Shown here: positions 26,139 to 34,599 of the stretch, piece after piece
How the letters are laid out: the number at the start of each line of letters is the position of its first letter
Numbering within the stretch: position 1 is the first letter of the stretch
DNA from: Nocardia sp. NBC_01503
GTDB lineage: Bacteria; Actinomycetota; Actinomycetes; Mycobacteriales; Mycobacteriaceae
NCBI RefSeq assembly: GCF_036327755.1
Contig: NZ_CP109596.1
Span: forward strand, 5,890,001 to 5,954,000
Reading direction: 5' to 3'
DNA length: 64,000 nt
Notes under the pieces: model-generated
The model's input: the letters and a program-made list of their open reading frames with translations, nothing else
Told to the model about the DNA's origin: nothing
Databases searched by the model: none
Program-made: the position numbers and the translations under genes

Positions 26139-26609
26139 ATGTACTTCAGTTCGCTGTCACGTGTTTTGACCGGTAGTTTCGCCAGTGCCGCAGCGCTTTT
26201 CATAATCGCACCGAATGCCATGGCCGACCCACCCGAATGGGAGGTCGCCAAGAGCTGCTCCGGGGTCTACCTGAGCAACGACGGCTCGGCAGAGGTCGAA
26301 TCCTGCATCTACCTCTACGAGGGAGCACTCAAAGCCTACGGAAGCCTCACCTCCAAGACCGGTGGTTCATCCGTCGACAATTGCACGATGGTGGTGAAGA
26401 TCGTGGACAAGGACGCGTATCGGACCGGGGCCGATGAAGAGGTCGCGGTCAGCGACGTCATGCCGTGTTTCAACGGCAGCTACCCTTCGCCGCCATTGGT
26501 GGTCGGCAAAGAAGGGGTCACGGCGGGGCACCACTATGTCAGTTATGCGGAAGTCACCCACAACGGCCAAGGCGTGGCGCGCATCTACAGCCCGGAACTG
26601 ACCCCCTAG
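26139..26609 (+). CDS. Small secreted protein, unknown function
   Basis: A 156-residue protein with a Sec signal peptide: basic start, hydrophobic core around residues 10-26 and a probable cut after ANAMA before DPPEW. The mature part has four cysteines (in KSCSG, ESCIY, DNCTM and MPCFN) that could form two disulfides, and a beta-rich composition. No family is recognised. It is likely an exported protein expressed alone. Confidence 0.7.
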   Translation: MYFSSLSRVLTGSFASAAALFIIAPNAMADPPEWEVAKSCSGVYLSNDGSAEVESCIYLYEGALKAYGSLTSKTGGSSVDNCTMVVKIVDKDAYRTGADEEVAVSDVMPCFNGSYPSPPLVVGKEGVTAGHHYVSYAEVTHNGQGVARIYSPELTP

Positions 26610-26748
26610 TCCTGGGGTTCGCCGCACCCGAATGCTTCGAATCGGTGCTTGTGCCCAATTCCGCGTCGATGTCGAGAATGCCGGGGCGGCTCCGTCCCCG
26701 GGATACCAGGAGCCGAACCGGCTCTGCGACGGACTGGAGGAGAACATC

Positions 26749-27186
26749 ATGGCGATCCGCCGGATGGACAATGTCGGCATTGTGGTCGAGGATCTCGCGG
26801 CGGCTGTCGCGTTCTTCGTCGAATTGGGCTTGGAGCTGGAGGGGGAGGCTGGGGTCGGTGGGCAATGGGCCGATGACCTCCTCGGGTTGGATGGCGTCGC
26901 AGCGGACATTGCCGTCGTACGGACTCCGGACGGGCACAGTCGAGTTGAGCTCTCGACGTTCCGGTCGCCGGGGATCGCGGGCGCTGCGCCGAAGGCGCCG
27001 GTGAACACGCCGGGGATCCCCCGCTTGACGTTCGTCGTCGACGATGTCGACGACGCCCTGGACCGCGTGCGTGCGCATGGCGGCGAACTCCTGGGCACGG
27101 TGGCCCGATATGAGGACATCTACCGGTACTGCTACGTCCGCGGCCCCGAGGGCGTCTTCATCGGGCTGGTGCAGGAACTCCACTGA
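26749..27186 (+). CDS. VOC-family (glyoxalase/bleomycin-resistance fold) protein
   Basis: A 145-residue vicinal-oxygen-chelate protein with two beta-alpha-beta-beta-beta modules. The first begins MDNVGIVVEDLAAAVAFFVELGL and the second IPRLTFVVDDVDDALDRVRAHGG. The Glu in RVELSTF and the C-terminal GVFIGLVQEL are at the usual metal-site positions. ATG 26749 has GGAGGAG six bases upstream, so the longer frame from 26632 is rejected. The substrate cannot be predicted. It converges on the histidine-kinase gene across a hairpin. Confidence 0.85.
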   Translation: MAIRRMDNVGIVVEDLAAAVAFFVELGLELEGEAGVGGQWADDLLGLDGVAADIAVVRTPDGHSRVELSTFRSPGIAGAAPKAPVNTPGIPRLTFVVDDVDDALDRVRAHGGELLGTVARYEDIYRYCYVRGPEGVFIGLVQELH

Positions 27187-27203
27187 GCGGCTCGGCAGGT
27201 TAC

Positions 27204-27225
27204 GACTTGGAGTGCACTCCGAGTC
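27204..27225. terminator. Bidirectional hairpin between VOC gene and histidine kinase
   Basis: GACTTGGAGT-gc-ACTCCGAGTC pairs over ten positions with one T:G pair. It lies in the 80-base gap between convergent genes and can end both transcripts. Confidence 0.55.
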
Positions 27226-27266
27226 AAGAGCCCTGCGGCATTTCCGCAGCCGGTCATCCGGGTGAA

Positions 27267-29015
27267 TCACGGCAATGGTGCGGCCCACAGCAATCGCGTG
27301 CCCCCGGCGGCATGCGGTCCGACGCCGAAGGTCCCGTGCGCGTGCTTGGCGCGGATCTCGAGATTGGCCAGACCACTGCGGCGGCTGGACTTCTCATCGA
27401 AACCCATACCGTCATCGATGATTTCGATGGTGACACTGTCCGCGATGGTCAGGTTTATCGAGATCGTGCTGGCCTCGGCATGCCGCACCACATTGCTGAG
27501 TGCTTCGCGCAGTACCGATTCCACATCCTCGGCCAGCGCGACCGGGAGCACCGACAATGGTCCGGAGACGTGCACGGTGGTGCGGTGCCGGGTCTCCGAG
27601 GTCATCTCCGCGACCAGACCGTGCAGTCGTTGATGCAGTCGTGGTGCGCCCGGGTCCGGCTCGTGCAGATCGAAGATCGACTGCCGGATGTCCTGCACGA
27701 TGGACTGCAGATCATCGAGGCTGTTGCCCAGGCGATTCCGTATCTCGGGGGAGCGGATGCGCTGTGCGGTGCCCTCCAACATCAGGCCGGTGGCGAAGAG
27801 CCGCTGGATCACTCGATCGTGCAGATTGCGTGCGATGCGGTCGCGATCGGAGAGCACATCGAGTTCGCGCATCCGGTATTGGGTATCGGCCAGGCGCAGG
27901 GCCAGTGCGGCTTGACCGGCGAAGACCGCCATCATCGCCTGGGTGGAGGCATCGAACTCCGGGGTGCCCGGTGCGCGCAGCACCGCGAGTACCCCGAGCA
28001 TTTGCTTGCGAGCCTGTAGCGGCAGCAGTAGCACGGGACCGAATTGCGGACTCAGGTCCGGAAACGGGTTGAACACCAGCCCTTCGGTGATCAGCGGTTC
28101 GGCGCTGCGGAAAACGCCGCCGGTATGTGAGTTGTCGACCGGAATGCGCCGTGCGATGAGCTCCCCGGAGGTCAGGCCCGCGCCGGCGGAGACGATCAGT
28201 TCGGTTACCTCGTGGTCCGGTAGTTCCAGATCCTCGGGCAGGGCCAGGAAGGCGCAGACCGAATCGGTGAGCGTGAGCGCGCGGGCGGCGATCAGGTCGA
28301 GCACCTCGTTGGGTTCGCCGCCGCCGAGTAGTTCGGTGGCGACATCGCGGATCGACTCCAGCCAGGTCTGGCGCAGCCGGGATTCCTCGTAGAGCCGGGC
28401 GTTCTCCACGGCGATACCGGCCGCGGCGGCGAGCGCGCGCACCACCACCTCATCGTCCTCGGTGAACTCCAGCCCGCCCGCCTTCTCGGTGAGATACAGA
28501 CTGCCGAACACCTCCTCGCGCACCTTGACCGGGACGCCGAGGAAGGTGCGCATCGGCGGATGGTGTTCGGGGAATCCGATCGAGGCCGGATGTTTCGAAA
28601 GATCGGACAGCCGTATCGGTTTGGGCTGTTCGATGAGGAGTCCGAGTACGCCGCCGCCGTGTGGCAGATCGCCGATCAGTACCCGGGTGCGGTCGTCGAT
28701 GCCCTCGTAGACGAATTCCGAGAGCGGATGGGTGCTGGTGCGCGTTTCGCGTACACCCAGCGCGCCGTAACGGGCGTCGACCAGTTCTATGGCGGTGTGC
28801 ACGATCGACCGCAGGGTGTCGTCCAGATCGAGGCCGGCCGTAATGATCAGCATCGCTCCGATGAGCCGATCCATCCGGTCGTGCACGTCCACGAGTTGGG
28901 CGATGCGGTCCTGCACTCCCGCGAGTAGTTCGCGTAACCGCAACTGGGACAGCGCCTCGACCACCGGTGTGCGGTCACCGCCGTCTGCTCCGAGGCCAAG
29001 TGACATGCGGGACAT
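27267..29015 (-). CDS. DosS/DevS-like GAF-GAF sensor histidine kinase
   Basis: A 582-residue soluble kinase close in layout to mycobacterial DosS/DosT. GAF-A (about 60-205) contains KHPASIGFPEHHPPMRTF, whose His151/His152 match the heme-ligand region (His149) of DosS. GAF-B is about 225-375. Dimerisation and phosphorylation use His399 in RIARNLHDRVIQRLF. The HATPase domain has REALSNVVRH, DDGMGF and GLANLEIRA. Heme-based sensing of O2, NO or CO is therefore plausible. No DevR-type response regulator is adjacent on either side, so it must signal to a partner encoded elsewhere. Confidence 0.9.
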   Translation of the reverse strand: MSRMSLGLGADGGDRTPVVEALSQLRLRELLAGVQDRIAQLVDVHDRMDRLIGAMLIITAGLDLDDTLRSIVHTAIELVDARYGALGVRETRTSTHPLSEFVYEGIDDRTRVLIGDLPHGGGVLGLLIEQPKPIRLSDLSKHPASIGFPEHHPPMRTFLGVPVKVREEVFGSLYLTEKAGGLEFTEDDEVVVRALAAAAGIAVENARLYEESRLRQTWLESIRDVATELLGGGEPNEVLDLIAARALTLTDSVCAFLALPEDLELPDHEVTELIVSAGAGLTSGELIARRIPVDNSHTGGVFRSAEPLITEGLVFNPFPDLSPQFGPVLLLPLQARKQMLGVLAVLRAPGTPEFDASTQAMMAVFAGQAALALRLADTQYRMRELDVLSDRDRIARNLHDRVIQRLFATGLMLEGTAQRIRSPEIRNRLGNSLDDLQSIVQDIRQSIFDLHEPDPGAPRLHQRLHGLVAEMTSETRHRTTVHVSGPLSVLPVALAEDVESVLREALSNVVRHAEASTISINLTIADSVTIEIIDDGMGFDEKSSRRSGLANLEIRAKHAHGTFGVGPHAAGGTRLLWAAPLP

Positions 29016-29133
29016 TTTCCTCTGTCGCGCCGCCTCGTGTTGGCAACTGGAAAATTGCCACGGGGTTGTTCGGGACCGATCGCGGTGACGCCCCGGCTGT
29101 TAGGGTGTGCCCGGTCGTATCGGAAGGGGAAGT

Positions 29134-29709
29134 GTGTCCTACATCGTGAGCGCGTACGCCGTTGACCTGGAAGGGATTCGACTGGTCGGCTCGTACGGGC
29201 AGGAGTTCGTCGACGCGGTGGTCCGGTCGACGCCGCAGCATGTGCTCGATCGGCTGGACGAGGCCGAGGAACTCGGGTTGACACCGCGTGACGTGATGCG
29301 TCAACTGCTGCTGGGCGAGCCGATGGATTCGGAGTTCGGGCCCACCTACGGACATGCGCTCGAGGTGCTGTGCCATCACGCGGGAACGCTGCTGGACAAT
29401 GCGCATTGGGCGGGAATGCGGTTCCGGTATTTCTCGATGGTGGAGCAGGCGCTCGCCGATATCGGGGTGGAGTTCGATCCGGCGCAGTTGGTGCTTGGTG
29501 GTGCGCCCATCGAGCTGCCGCCGATCGACGACTTTCCGAGTATCGGATTCGTGGAGAATCACCGAATCGGCGCCATGGCAGACACTTTGAACGCGGTCGA
29601 GTTGGATCGACTCACCGATGACGCCATTCGCGGCTCGGTCGCGGAGCTGCGCGAATGGGCGCGCACCTGCCAGGCCGAGGGTCTCGGCCTGGTGTGCTTC
29701 TACTACTGA
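29134..29709 (+). CDS. Hypothetical protein (possibly DUF7691-like)
   Basis: A 191-residue soluble protein starting at GTG 29134, chosen for the GGAAGGGGAAG ribosome site just before it. It begins SYIVSAYAVDLEGIR, similar from memory to DUF7691 proteins of actinobacteria. The sequence is helical and acidic with no signal peptide or membrane segment. Two aromatic motifs, HWAGMRFRYFSM and LGLVCFYY at the very end, look conserved-domain-like. No function can be given. It is convergent with the next gene, one base apart. Confidence 0.7.
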   Translation: MSYIVSAYAVDLEGIRLVGSYGQEFVDAVVRSTPQHVLDRLDEAEELGLTPRDVMRQLLLGEPMDSEFGPTYGHALEVLCHHAGTLLDNAHWAGMRFRYFSMVEQALADIGVEFDPAQLVLGGAPIELPPIDDFPSIGFVENHRIGAMADTLNAVELDRLTDDAIRGSVAELREWARTCQAEGLGLVCFYY

Positions 29710-29710
29710 C

Positions 29711-30337
29711 TCAGGGGCGTTTGGTCCAGAAGAGTTTGTCGAGGTTGTCGCGGCGGCCGTCGGCCCAGTCCCACATGTAATCGGCTATGCGCGTGGGATT
29801 GTCGAGGGTGGTGCTGAACATATGGCCACCCTCGCGGTACTCCAGCAGGTAGGAGTCCGCGGCCTGGCGCAGGGTCTGGATGAAGGTGTCCTGATCGCCC
29901 GGCTCCTGGACGATCAGGAACGGGACCCGCGCCAGGCTCGCCAGTTCCGGTACCCAGGAATGCAGTTGGCGTTCGGTGAGCACATCGAAGTAGCGCAGGC
30001 CGCCGACGTTGACCCGCATGCGCCGCATCTCGGGCGTGTCCAGGCTACCGTCGCGCGAATCGTAGAGCGCGAATTCGGTTCCGGCGATGAGCTCTTCGAT
30101 CCACAGTAGTGCGCGCCAGGCGGCGTGCTCGGGCACCGTGACCCGCACGCATTCGCCCACCGCGGCCAGGGTGATACGCCCGTTCCACACCGGGATCTCG
30201 GTATTCCAACGCCACAGGCCGGCCAGTACCGGCCCCAGACTCACCGCCGGTATGCCGTCACTGGCGGCCACATACTCTTCGACCTCAGCGGCCGAAGCAA
30301 CGGAATCTGCCGGTAGCACGACGAATTCGCAACTCAC
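29711..30337 (-). CDS. Hypothetical cytosolic protein
   Basis: A 208-residue protein from GTG 30337. It has no signal peptide, membrane helix or recognised catalytic motif. Tryptophan-rich patches (LAGLWRWNTEIPVW near residue 40 and DYMWDWADGRRDNLDKLFW at the C terminus) and a mixed alpha/beta pattern suggest a conserved actinobacterial family of unknown role. Its promoter would be shared with the divergent lexA-like gene, 88 bases away. Confidence 0.65.
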   Translation of the reverse strand: MSCEFVVLPADSVASAAEVEEYVAASDGIPAVSLGPVLAGLWRWNTEIPVWNGRITLAAVGECVRVTVPEHAAWRALLWIEELIAGTEFALYDSRDGSLDTPEMRRMRVNVGGLRYFDVLTERQLHSWVPELASLARVPFLIVQEPGDQDTFIQTLRQAADSYLLEYREGGHMFSTTLDNPTRIADYMWDWADGRRDNLDKLFWTKRP

Positions 30338-30425
30338 CCGACCAACCTAATCCACCGCGGCGACACACGCGGAGCGTTGGCCGCAGTCGGCGAGCAACCG
30401 CCGCGCCACACCGTAGGATGCCCGG

Positions 30426-31091
30426 GTGACCGGATACGACGACTTCGACGGGTTCGCCCACCTCGACACCTCCACCCTGCCGCCGCGCCAGCAGCAGATT
30501 CTGTGCGCGATCCGCGATTGGGTGCAGCGGCACGGGTATTCGCCCAGCAGCCGCGAGATCGGCGATGCGGTCGGGCTCAAGTCCGGTTCGTCGGTATCCA
30601 AACATTTGAAGGCGCTGGAGGATCGCGGATTCCTCTCCCGCGGTGAATCGGTCACCCGGCCGATGGATGTGCGGCTGTTCCTGGCCGAGTCCACGGTGTC
30701 GCGGCAGCAGTCCGGCAATTCGGTCCCGGTTCCGGTGGTCGGTGATATCGCGGCCGGTACCCCGATCCTGGCCGAACAGCACACCGATGACGTGCTCTCG
30801 CTACCGCGCGAATTGGTCGGCCGCGGCACGGTCTTCGGCCTGCGCGTGCGCGGTGATTCGATGATCGACGCGGCGATCTGTGATGGCGATATCGTGGTGA
30901 TCCGGCAGGAGTCCGAGGCACACTCCGGTGAGATCGTGGCCGCGATGATCGATGGAGAAGCCACCGTCAAGGTCTATCGCCGGCGCAACGGCCATGTGTA
31001 TCTGGAACCCCGCAACCCCGCCTACGACGTGATCGACGGTGACAAGGCCGTGGTGCTCGGAAAAGTTGTCTCTGTTATGCGCCGGGTGTGA
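30426..31091 (+). CDS. lexA: LexA-type SOS repressor (divergent paralogue possible)
   Basis: A 221-residue LexA/S24 protein. The winged helix (about 20-72) reads RQQQILCAIRDWVQRHGYSP and then REIGDAVGLKSGSSVSKHLKAL. The self-cleavage site is Ala110-Gly111 in VVGDIAAGTP, with catalytic Ser145 in VRGDSMID and Lys182 in EATVKVY. All elements for RecA-stimulated autocleavage are intact. The recognition helix (LKSGSSVSKHL) differs from the usual actinobacterial LTSTSSVAYQL or similar, and no TCGAAC-N4-GTTCGA box is seen upstream, so a second LexA with a different operator is possible. Confidence 0.85.
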   Translation: MTGYDDFDGFAHLDTSTLPPRQQQILCAIRDWVQRHGYSPSSREIGDAVGLKSGSSVSKHLKALEDRGFLSRGESVTRPMDVRLFLAESTVSRQQSGNSVPVPVVGDIAAGTPILAEQHTDDVLSLPRELVGRGTVFGLRVRGDSMIDAAICDGDIVVIRQESEAHSGEIVAAMIDGEATVKVYRRRNGHVYLEPRNPAYDVIDGDKAVVLGKVVSVMRRV

Positions 31092-31178
31092 TTCCGTCCG
31101 AAAAGACTGGATTGGACAATGCGCAGTCGCTCGACAAGGATTCGACCCGTTCCAACAATTCATCACGGGGAGTATCGA

Positions 31179-31634
31179 ATGTCGTTGCTGCGCAAGGCCG
31201 GAATGGGCCTCGCCATCACCTCGATGGCCGCGATGGGCGTCATGGCCGCCGGTCCCGCCAATGCGGCGGAAGACCAGCCGGGATTTACGGCCACCTCCGG
31301 TGATCTGTACGGCGCGCTGGCGCTGTCGCGGAGCACCGGAAATGTCGCATACGCGGTCAATTATGGCAGTTGGGGCGGTGCCGATGGCGCCGCCGTCAAC
31401 AAGTGCGGTGGCGGCGACTGCGAGGTCGTCGTGCACTTCGCCAATGCGTGCGGCGCTGTCGCACAGGGCGCCGACACCCGCTTCGGCTGGGCGTGGGCGG
31501 CCACCAAGGTCGATGCGGAGAAGGGCGCGATCGACGTGCTGGGCAACAGCGCGCCGAAGTTCCCCGATGTCGGTTCCGCCTCGCCGCGTTCGGCCAAGGT
31601 GATCCTGTCGGCGTGCACCGATAACGCGCGCTGA
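31179..31634 (+). CDS. Secreted DUF4189 protein
   Basis: A 151-residue exported protein. The signal peptide spans about 1-30 and ends in AGPANAA before EDQPG. The mature domain has the DUF4189 pattern: GALALS, NYGSWGGADGAAVNKCG, CEVVVHFANACGAVAQG, and a final SACTDN, with four cysteines probably forming disulfides. Such proteins are common in Nocardia and Mycobacterium and their role is unknown. ATG 31179 is chosen over 31119 because it starts the signal peptide. Confidence 0.82.
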   Translation: MSLLRKAGMGLAITSMAAMGVMAAGPANAAEDQPGFTATSGDLYGALALSRSTGNVAYAVNYGSWGGADGAAVNKCGGGDCEVVVHFANACGAVAQGADTRFGWAWAATKVDAEKGAIDVLGNSAPKFPDVGSASPRSAKVILSACTDNAR

Positions 31635-31646
31635 TTCTGCCGAGAC

Positions 31647-31663
31647 CGCGCTGATCCAGCGCG
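31647..31663 (+). terminator. Short hairpin after the DUF4189 gene
   Basis: CGCGCTG-atc-CAGCGCG is a perfect seven-base stem with a three-base loop, 12 bases after the stop codon. There is no T tract, so terminator function is a moderate inference. Confidence 0.45.
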
Positions 31664-31765
31664 ATCAACTGTGCGTCGTGCCGGATTCCTCCGGTACGGC
31701 GCACTTTTGTTTTGCCGGACCCCATTCTCCAGCAACACGCCCATCCCGCCGGAGATGATTTCGGG

Positions 31766-32389
31766 GTGGACGACATCACCTACGAGGACACCCGGTTCGC
31801 CATGCACGCGGCGGCGGAACTGCTCATCGCGGGTCCGCAGTACCGTCGCTTCGGGAGTATTCGAATGCGCATCGTGCTGGGTGGCTTCATCGGGGTCAAA
31901 TGGCCGGTCTCGGTGACCGGCGCGGATCTGGTCTGGCCGCAGGGGCGTATCCGATTGCACGGCACGTATACCGATCTGGCCATGGCCGCGGGTTTCGAGG
32001 CCGACGGTCCGCCGGACGGCCTGTACTCCGAGGGCACCGGTATGGATCCGAACGAGCCATTCACCGTCGATACCGAAGCGGCGGCGTCGGTGCACGACTG
32101 GTTCGCGGTGGGGGACACCGCATTACGGCGCTTCGCCACCGAACAACCGGTGCTATGGCCGGAGCGGTTCGACCTGTCGGCATCGGTGGGTGAAGTGAAT
32201 TACGGTGTCTCGCCGGGTGATTGGGAAAATCCGCACCCGTACGCCTATGTCGGGCCGTGGACCCGTCGGCATGGTGAATTCTGGAACGCGCCGTTCGGAG
32301 CCAAACGCGCACGCACGGAGGTCCCGACCGTTCAGGGCCTGCTGGAATTCTTCCGGGAGGGCCAGGCGAGAGCCGTCGCGGACGCGTGA
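31766..32389 (+). CDS. Conserved hypothetical protein
   Basis: A 207-residue cytosolic protein. GTG 31766 is preferred to TTG 31712; GGAG lies 11 bases before it. The sequence is rich in aromatic and acidic residues. The most distinctive part is near residues 155-185, AYVGPWTRRHGEFWNAPFGAKR, which I remember as a motif of an uncharacterised actinobacterial family. No signal peptide or membrane segment is present. It converges on a TPR-like gene across a hairpin. Confidence 0.7.
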   Translation: MDDITYEDTRFAMHAAAELLIAGPQYRRFGSIRMRIVLGGFIGVKWPVSVTGADLVWPQGRIRLHGTYTDLAMAAGFEADGPPDGLYSEGTGMDPNEPFTVDTEAAASVHDWFAVGDTALRRFATEQPVLWPERFDLSASVGEVNYGVSPGDWENPHPYAYVGPWTRRHGEFWNAPFGAKRARTEVPTVQGLLEFFREGQARAVADA

Positions 32390-32404
32390 GGGGATTCGCG
32401 CGAC

Positions 32405-32432
32405 GCGCCCGTCGGGAATGTTCGACGGGTGC
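32405..32432. terminator. Bidirectional hairpin between convergent genes
   Basis: GCGCCCGTCG-ggaatgtt-CGACGGGTGC pairs over ten positions, one a G:T pair, with an eight-base loop. It occupies the 53-base gap between convergent stop codons. Confidence 0.6.
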
Positions 32433-32442
32433 GTCCAGCGAT

Positions 32443-32931
32443 TCAGTGGGTCGGTAGTCGGTCCGTATTACCTTCGGCCAGTGCGGTTTCCACATTCTTG
32501 ATGCCCGCCCGGACGCCCGCGCCATAGCCGTCGTCCTCGAGCGCGTCGACCCGTTCGAGCGCGGCGTTCAGATGCTGGCGCGCCGTGTCGAACGCGCCGA
32601 GTCGCCGGTAGTTGTCGGCGAGATTCAGGTGTAGCGACGGATAGAAGCCGCGCACGCTCAGCGCGGAGTGCTCCCGCTGGGCGCGCTCGTCGGTGAGTGA
32701 GTCCGCCGCATCGAGTGCGCGCACATCCCAGGTGAGCGCATCCGCCGCGTGATCGAACAGATCGGCCAAAAAGTGCGCGATCGTGACCCGATGTAGCGGA
32801 TCGCCGGCAACGCCTACCGAATTCCACAGTGCGGCAAGGTCTTCCCGCGCCCGCGCGGTGTTGCCCTGCCGCCCGAGGACTACGGCGTCATTGATGGCGG
32901 TCATGGTGGCATCGGTCATGCCGCACACCAT
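32443..32931 (-). CDS. TPR-like helical protein
   Basis: A 162-residue protein with tetratricopeptide-like helices, most clearly PSLHLNLADNYRRLGAFDTARQ followed by HLNAAL. The likely true start is the second Met (32919), giving MTDATMTAIND. The family is common as a stand-alone tetratricopeptide protein in Nocardia and Streptomyces and has no known role. No membrane or signal segments are present. Confidence 0.68.
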   Translation of the reverse strand: MVCGMTDATMTAINDAVVLGRQGNTARAREDLAALWNSVGVAGDPLHRVTIAHFLADLFDHAADALTWDVRALDAADSLTDERAQREHSALSVRGFYPSLHLNLADNYRRLGAFDTARQHLNAALERVDALEDDGYGAGVRAGIKNVETALAEGNTDRLPTH

Positions 32932-32979
32932 AGTGAAGGGGTCCGACAGATCTTCATCGCCGAACCCGATGCCGATCGG

Positions 32980-33555
32980 TTAGCGGCTGATGCGCGGTCG
33001 TCCGCCCTCACCGGCTATGCGCCCCTTGCGAATCAGCTCCCGCTTGGTGCCCGGCGTCAGCGTGACCTGATCGCTGTCGCTCGTCGCGGCGGCCTCTTCG
33101 CTGACCGGCGCCGGATTCGGCCGCACGAACAGTGTGACGGTGGTGCCCTCGCCGAACCCGTTGCGCTTCATCAGCGCCGCCGAGGCGGTGTTGTGGATCT
33201 CCACATCGGTGACAATCCGGCGCGCCCCGCTCTGGAACAGCGTGTCGCAGCACGCGGACATGAGTCGCCCGGCGATGCCGCGGCCCTGCATATCCGGTGC
33301 GACCGCGATCCACTCCAGATATGCCCAGTCATCGCGCAGTTCGAACTCCATCGATCCCAGGACGAAACCCACCACCCGGTCCGAATCCACCGCGACCCAG
33401 CAGGAGCGGCTGGGGCTGTCCATATGCTCGGCCACCGAGGTGAGCGACCATGACGTGTACGGCTTGGTGGAGGTGTCGAACACCTCGTAGCCCAGATCCA
33501 GGACCTGGCGCAGGTGTCCGAGTCCCATGGGGACGATGGCTATGGCGGGTTCCAT
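32980..33555 (-). CDS. GNAT-family N-acetyltransferase
   Basis: A 191-residue GNAT enzyme. The acetyl-CoA-binding motif A is VAPDMQGRGIAGRLMSACCD, preceded by the DWAYLEWIAV strand and followed by VTDVEIHNTASAALMKRNGF, typical of RimI-like acetyltransferases. The substrate is unknown. A basic C-terminal tail of about 35 residues (TPGTKRELIRKGRIAGEGG) follows the domain. Confidence 0.85.
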   Translation of the reverse strand: MEPAIAIVPMGLGHLRQVLDLGYEVFDTSTKPYTSWSLTSVAEHMDSPSRSCWVAVDSDRVVGFVLGSMEFELRDDWAYLEWIAVAPDMQGRGIAGRLMSACCDTLFQSGARRIVTDVEIHNTASAALMKRNGFGEGTTVTLFVRPNPAPVSEEAAATSDSDQVTLTPGTKRELIRKGRIAGEGGRPRISR

Positions 33556-33624
33556 ACCGGACAGTTTGCCAGTTGGATGCCATTTCCACCGGCTCCGGCC
33601 CGCGATTCGATCGACCGGCCGGAA

Positions 33625-34539
33625 TCAAGCACCCTTACGAGTTTGCTTGGCCGGAGCCTTCTTCGCGGCCTTCTTGGCGGGCTTCTTCGCTGCCGCGGTG
33701 GCCTTCGCCGCTGCTTTGGCGGGTGCCTTCTTCGCGGCCGGAGCCTTCGACCCACCCCGGCCGGATGCCTCCAGACTGCGCTGCAGGGCCGCGACCAGGT
33801 CCACCACCTCGGCATCCATCTCCGGTGCGGCCGCCTCGGGCGCCCGGGTGACCTTGCCGCTGCCACTGGCAATGGCCTCGTCGAGCATCTTCTTCAACTC
33901 GATCTGATACTCGTCGACATACTGCGTCGGATCGAAGTCGTCCGAGAGCGTATCCACCAGCGTCTCGGCCATCTGCAACTCCTGCGGCCGCGGTTCGGAG
34001 ACATCGTCGAGCTTGTCGAAGGCCACCGACCGCACTTCATCGGGCCACAGCATGGTCTGCAGGACGAGCACCCCGTCCCGCACGCGCAGCGCGCCGAGCC
34101 GCGTCTTCTGCCGCAGCGTGAAGTGCACCAGCGCGATCCGATCCGTCTGTTCGAGCGTCTTGGCCAGCAGCACATAGGCTTTGGGCGTATTGGAATCTGG
34201 TTCCAGATAGTAGCTCTTGTCGAAGAGAATCGGATCGATCTGCTCGGCGGGCACGAACTGCAGGACCGGTATCTCATGCTTCTCGGCCGCGGGCAGTTTG
34301 CTGAAGTCCTCATCGGTGAGAATCACCCGATCCCCATCCGGTGATTCATATGCCTTGTCGATATCGGCGTACTGCACCGGTTGCCCGTCCACCGTGCACA
34401 CCCGTTCGTACCGAATGCGCCCCCCATCGGCAGCGTGCACCTGATGGAACTTGATGTCATGGTCTTCCGTGGCTGTATAAACCTTCACGGGGACATTGAC
34501 CAACCCGAACGCGATGGAGCCCTTCCAAATGGACCGCAT
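33625..34539 (-). CDS. ku: Ku, non-homologous end-joining DNA-end-binding protein
   Basis: A 304-residue bacterial Ku. It starts MRSIWKGSIAFGLVNVPVKVY, the family hallmark, and contains the Ku core to about residue 260. The C terminus is a lysine/alanine-rich tail (PAKKAAKKAPAK type) that in other bacterial Ku proteins aids DNA binding and threading. It works as a homodimer that recruits LigD, but no ligD is adjacent. The gene stands alone with 60 bases to the next minus-strand gene. Confidence 0.96.
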   Translation of the reverse strand: MRSIWKGSIAFGLVNVPVKVYTATEDHDIKFHQVHAADGGRIRYERVCTVDGQPVQYADIDKAYESPDGDRVILTDEDFSKLPAAEKHEIPVLQFVPAEQIDPILFDKSYYLEPDSNTPKAYVLLAKTLEQTDRIALVHFTLRQKTRLGALRVRDGVLVLQTMLWPDEVRSVAFDKLDDVSEPRPQELQMAETLVDTLSDDFDPTQYVDEYQIELKKMLDEAIASGSGKVTRAPEAAAPEMDAEVVDLVAALQRSLEASGRGGSKAPAAKKAPAKAAAKATAAAKKPAKKAAKKAPAKQTRKGA

Positions 34540-34599
34540 GATCCCGATCGTAACTCGGACGAGACTTTCCGGTCGGTAACTCGCCCTCGAGCTCGGGAT

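Noticed and set aside
33625..33780. Repetitive GCC/TTC-rich DNA at the ku 3' end
   Set aside because: It encodes the Lys/Ala-rich Ku tail and is explained by that protein sequence rather than by a DNA repeat element.
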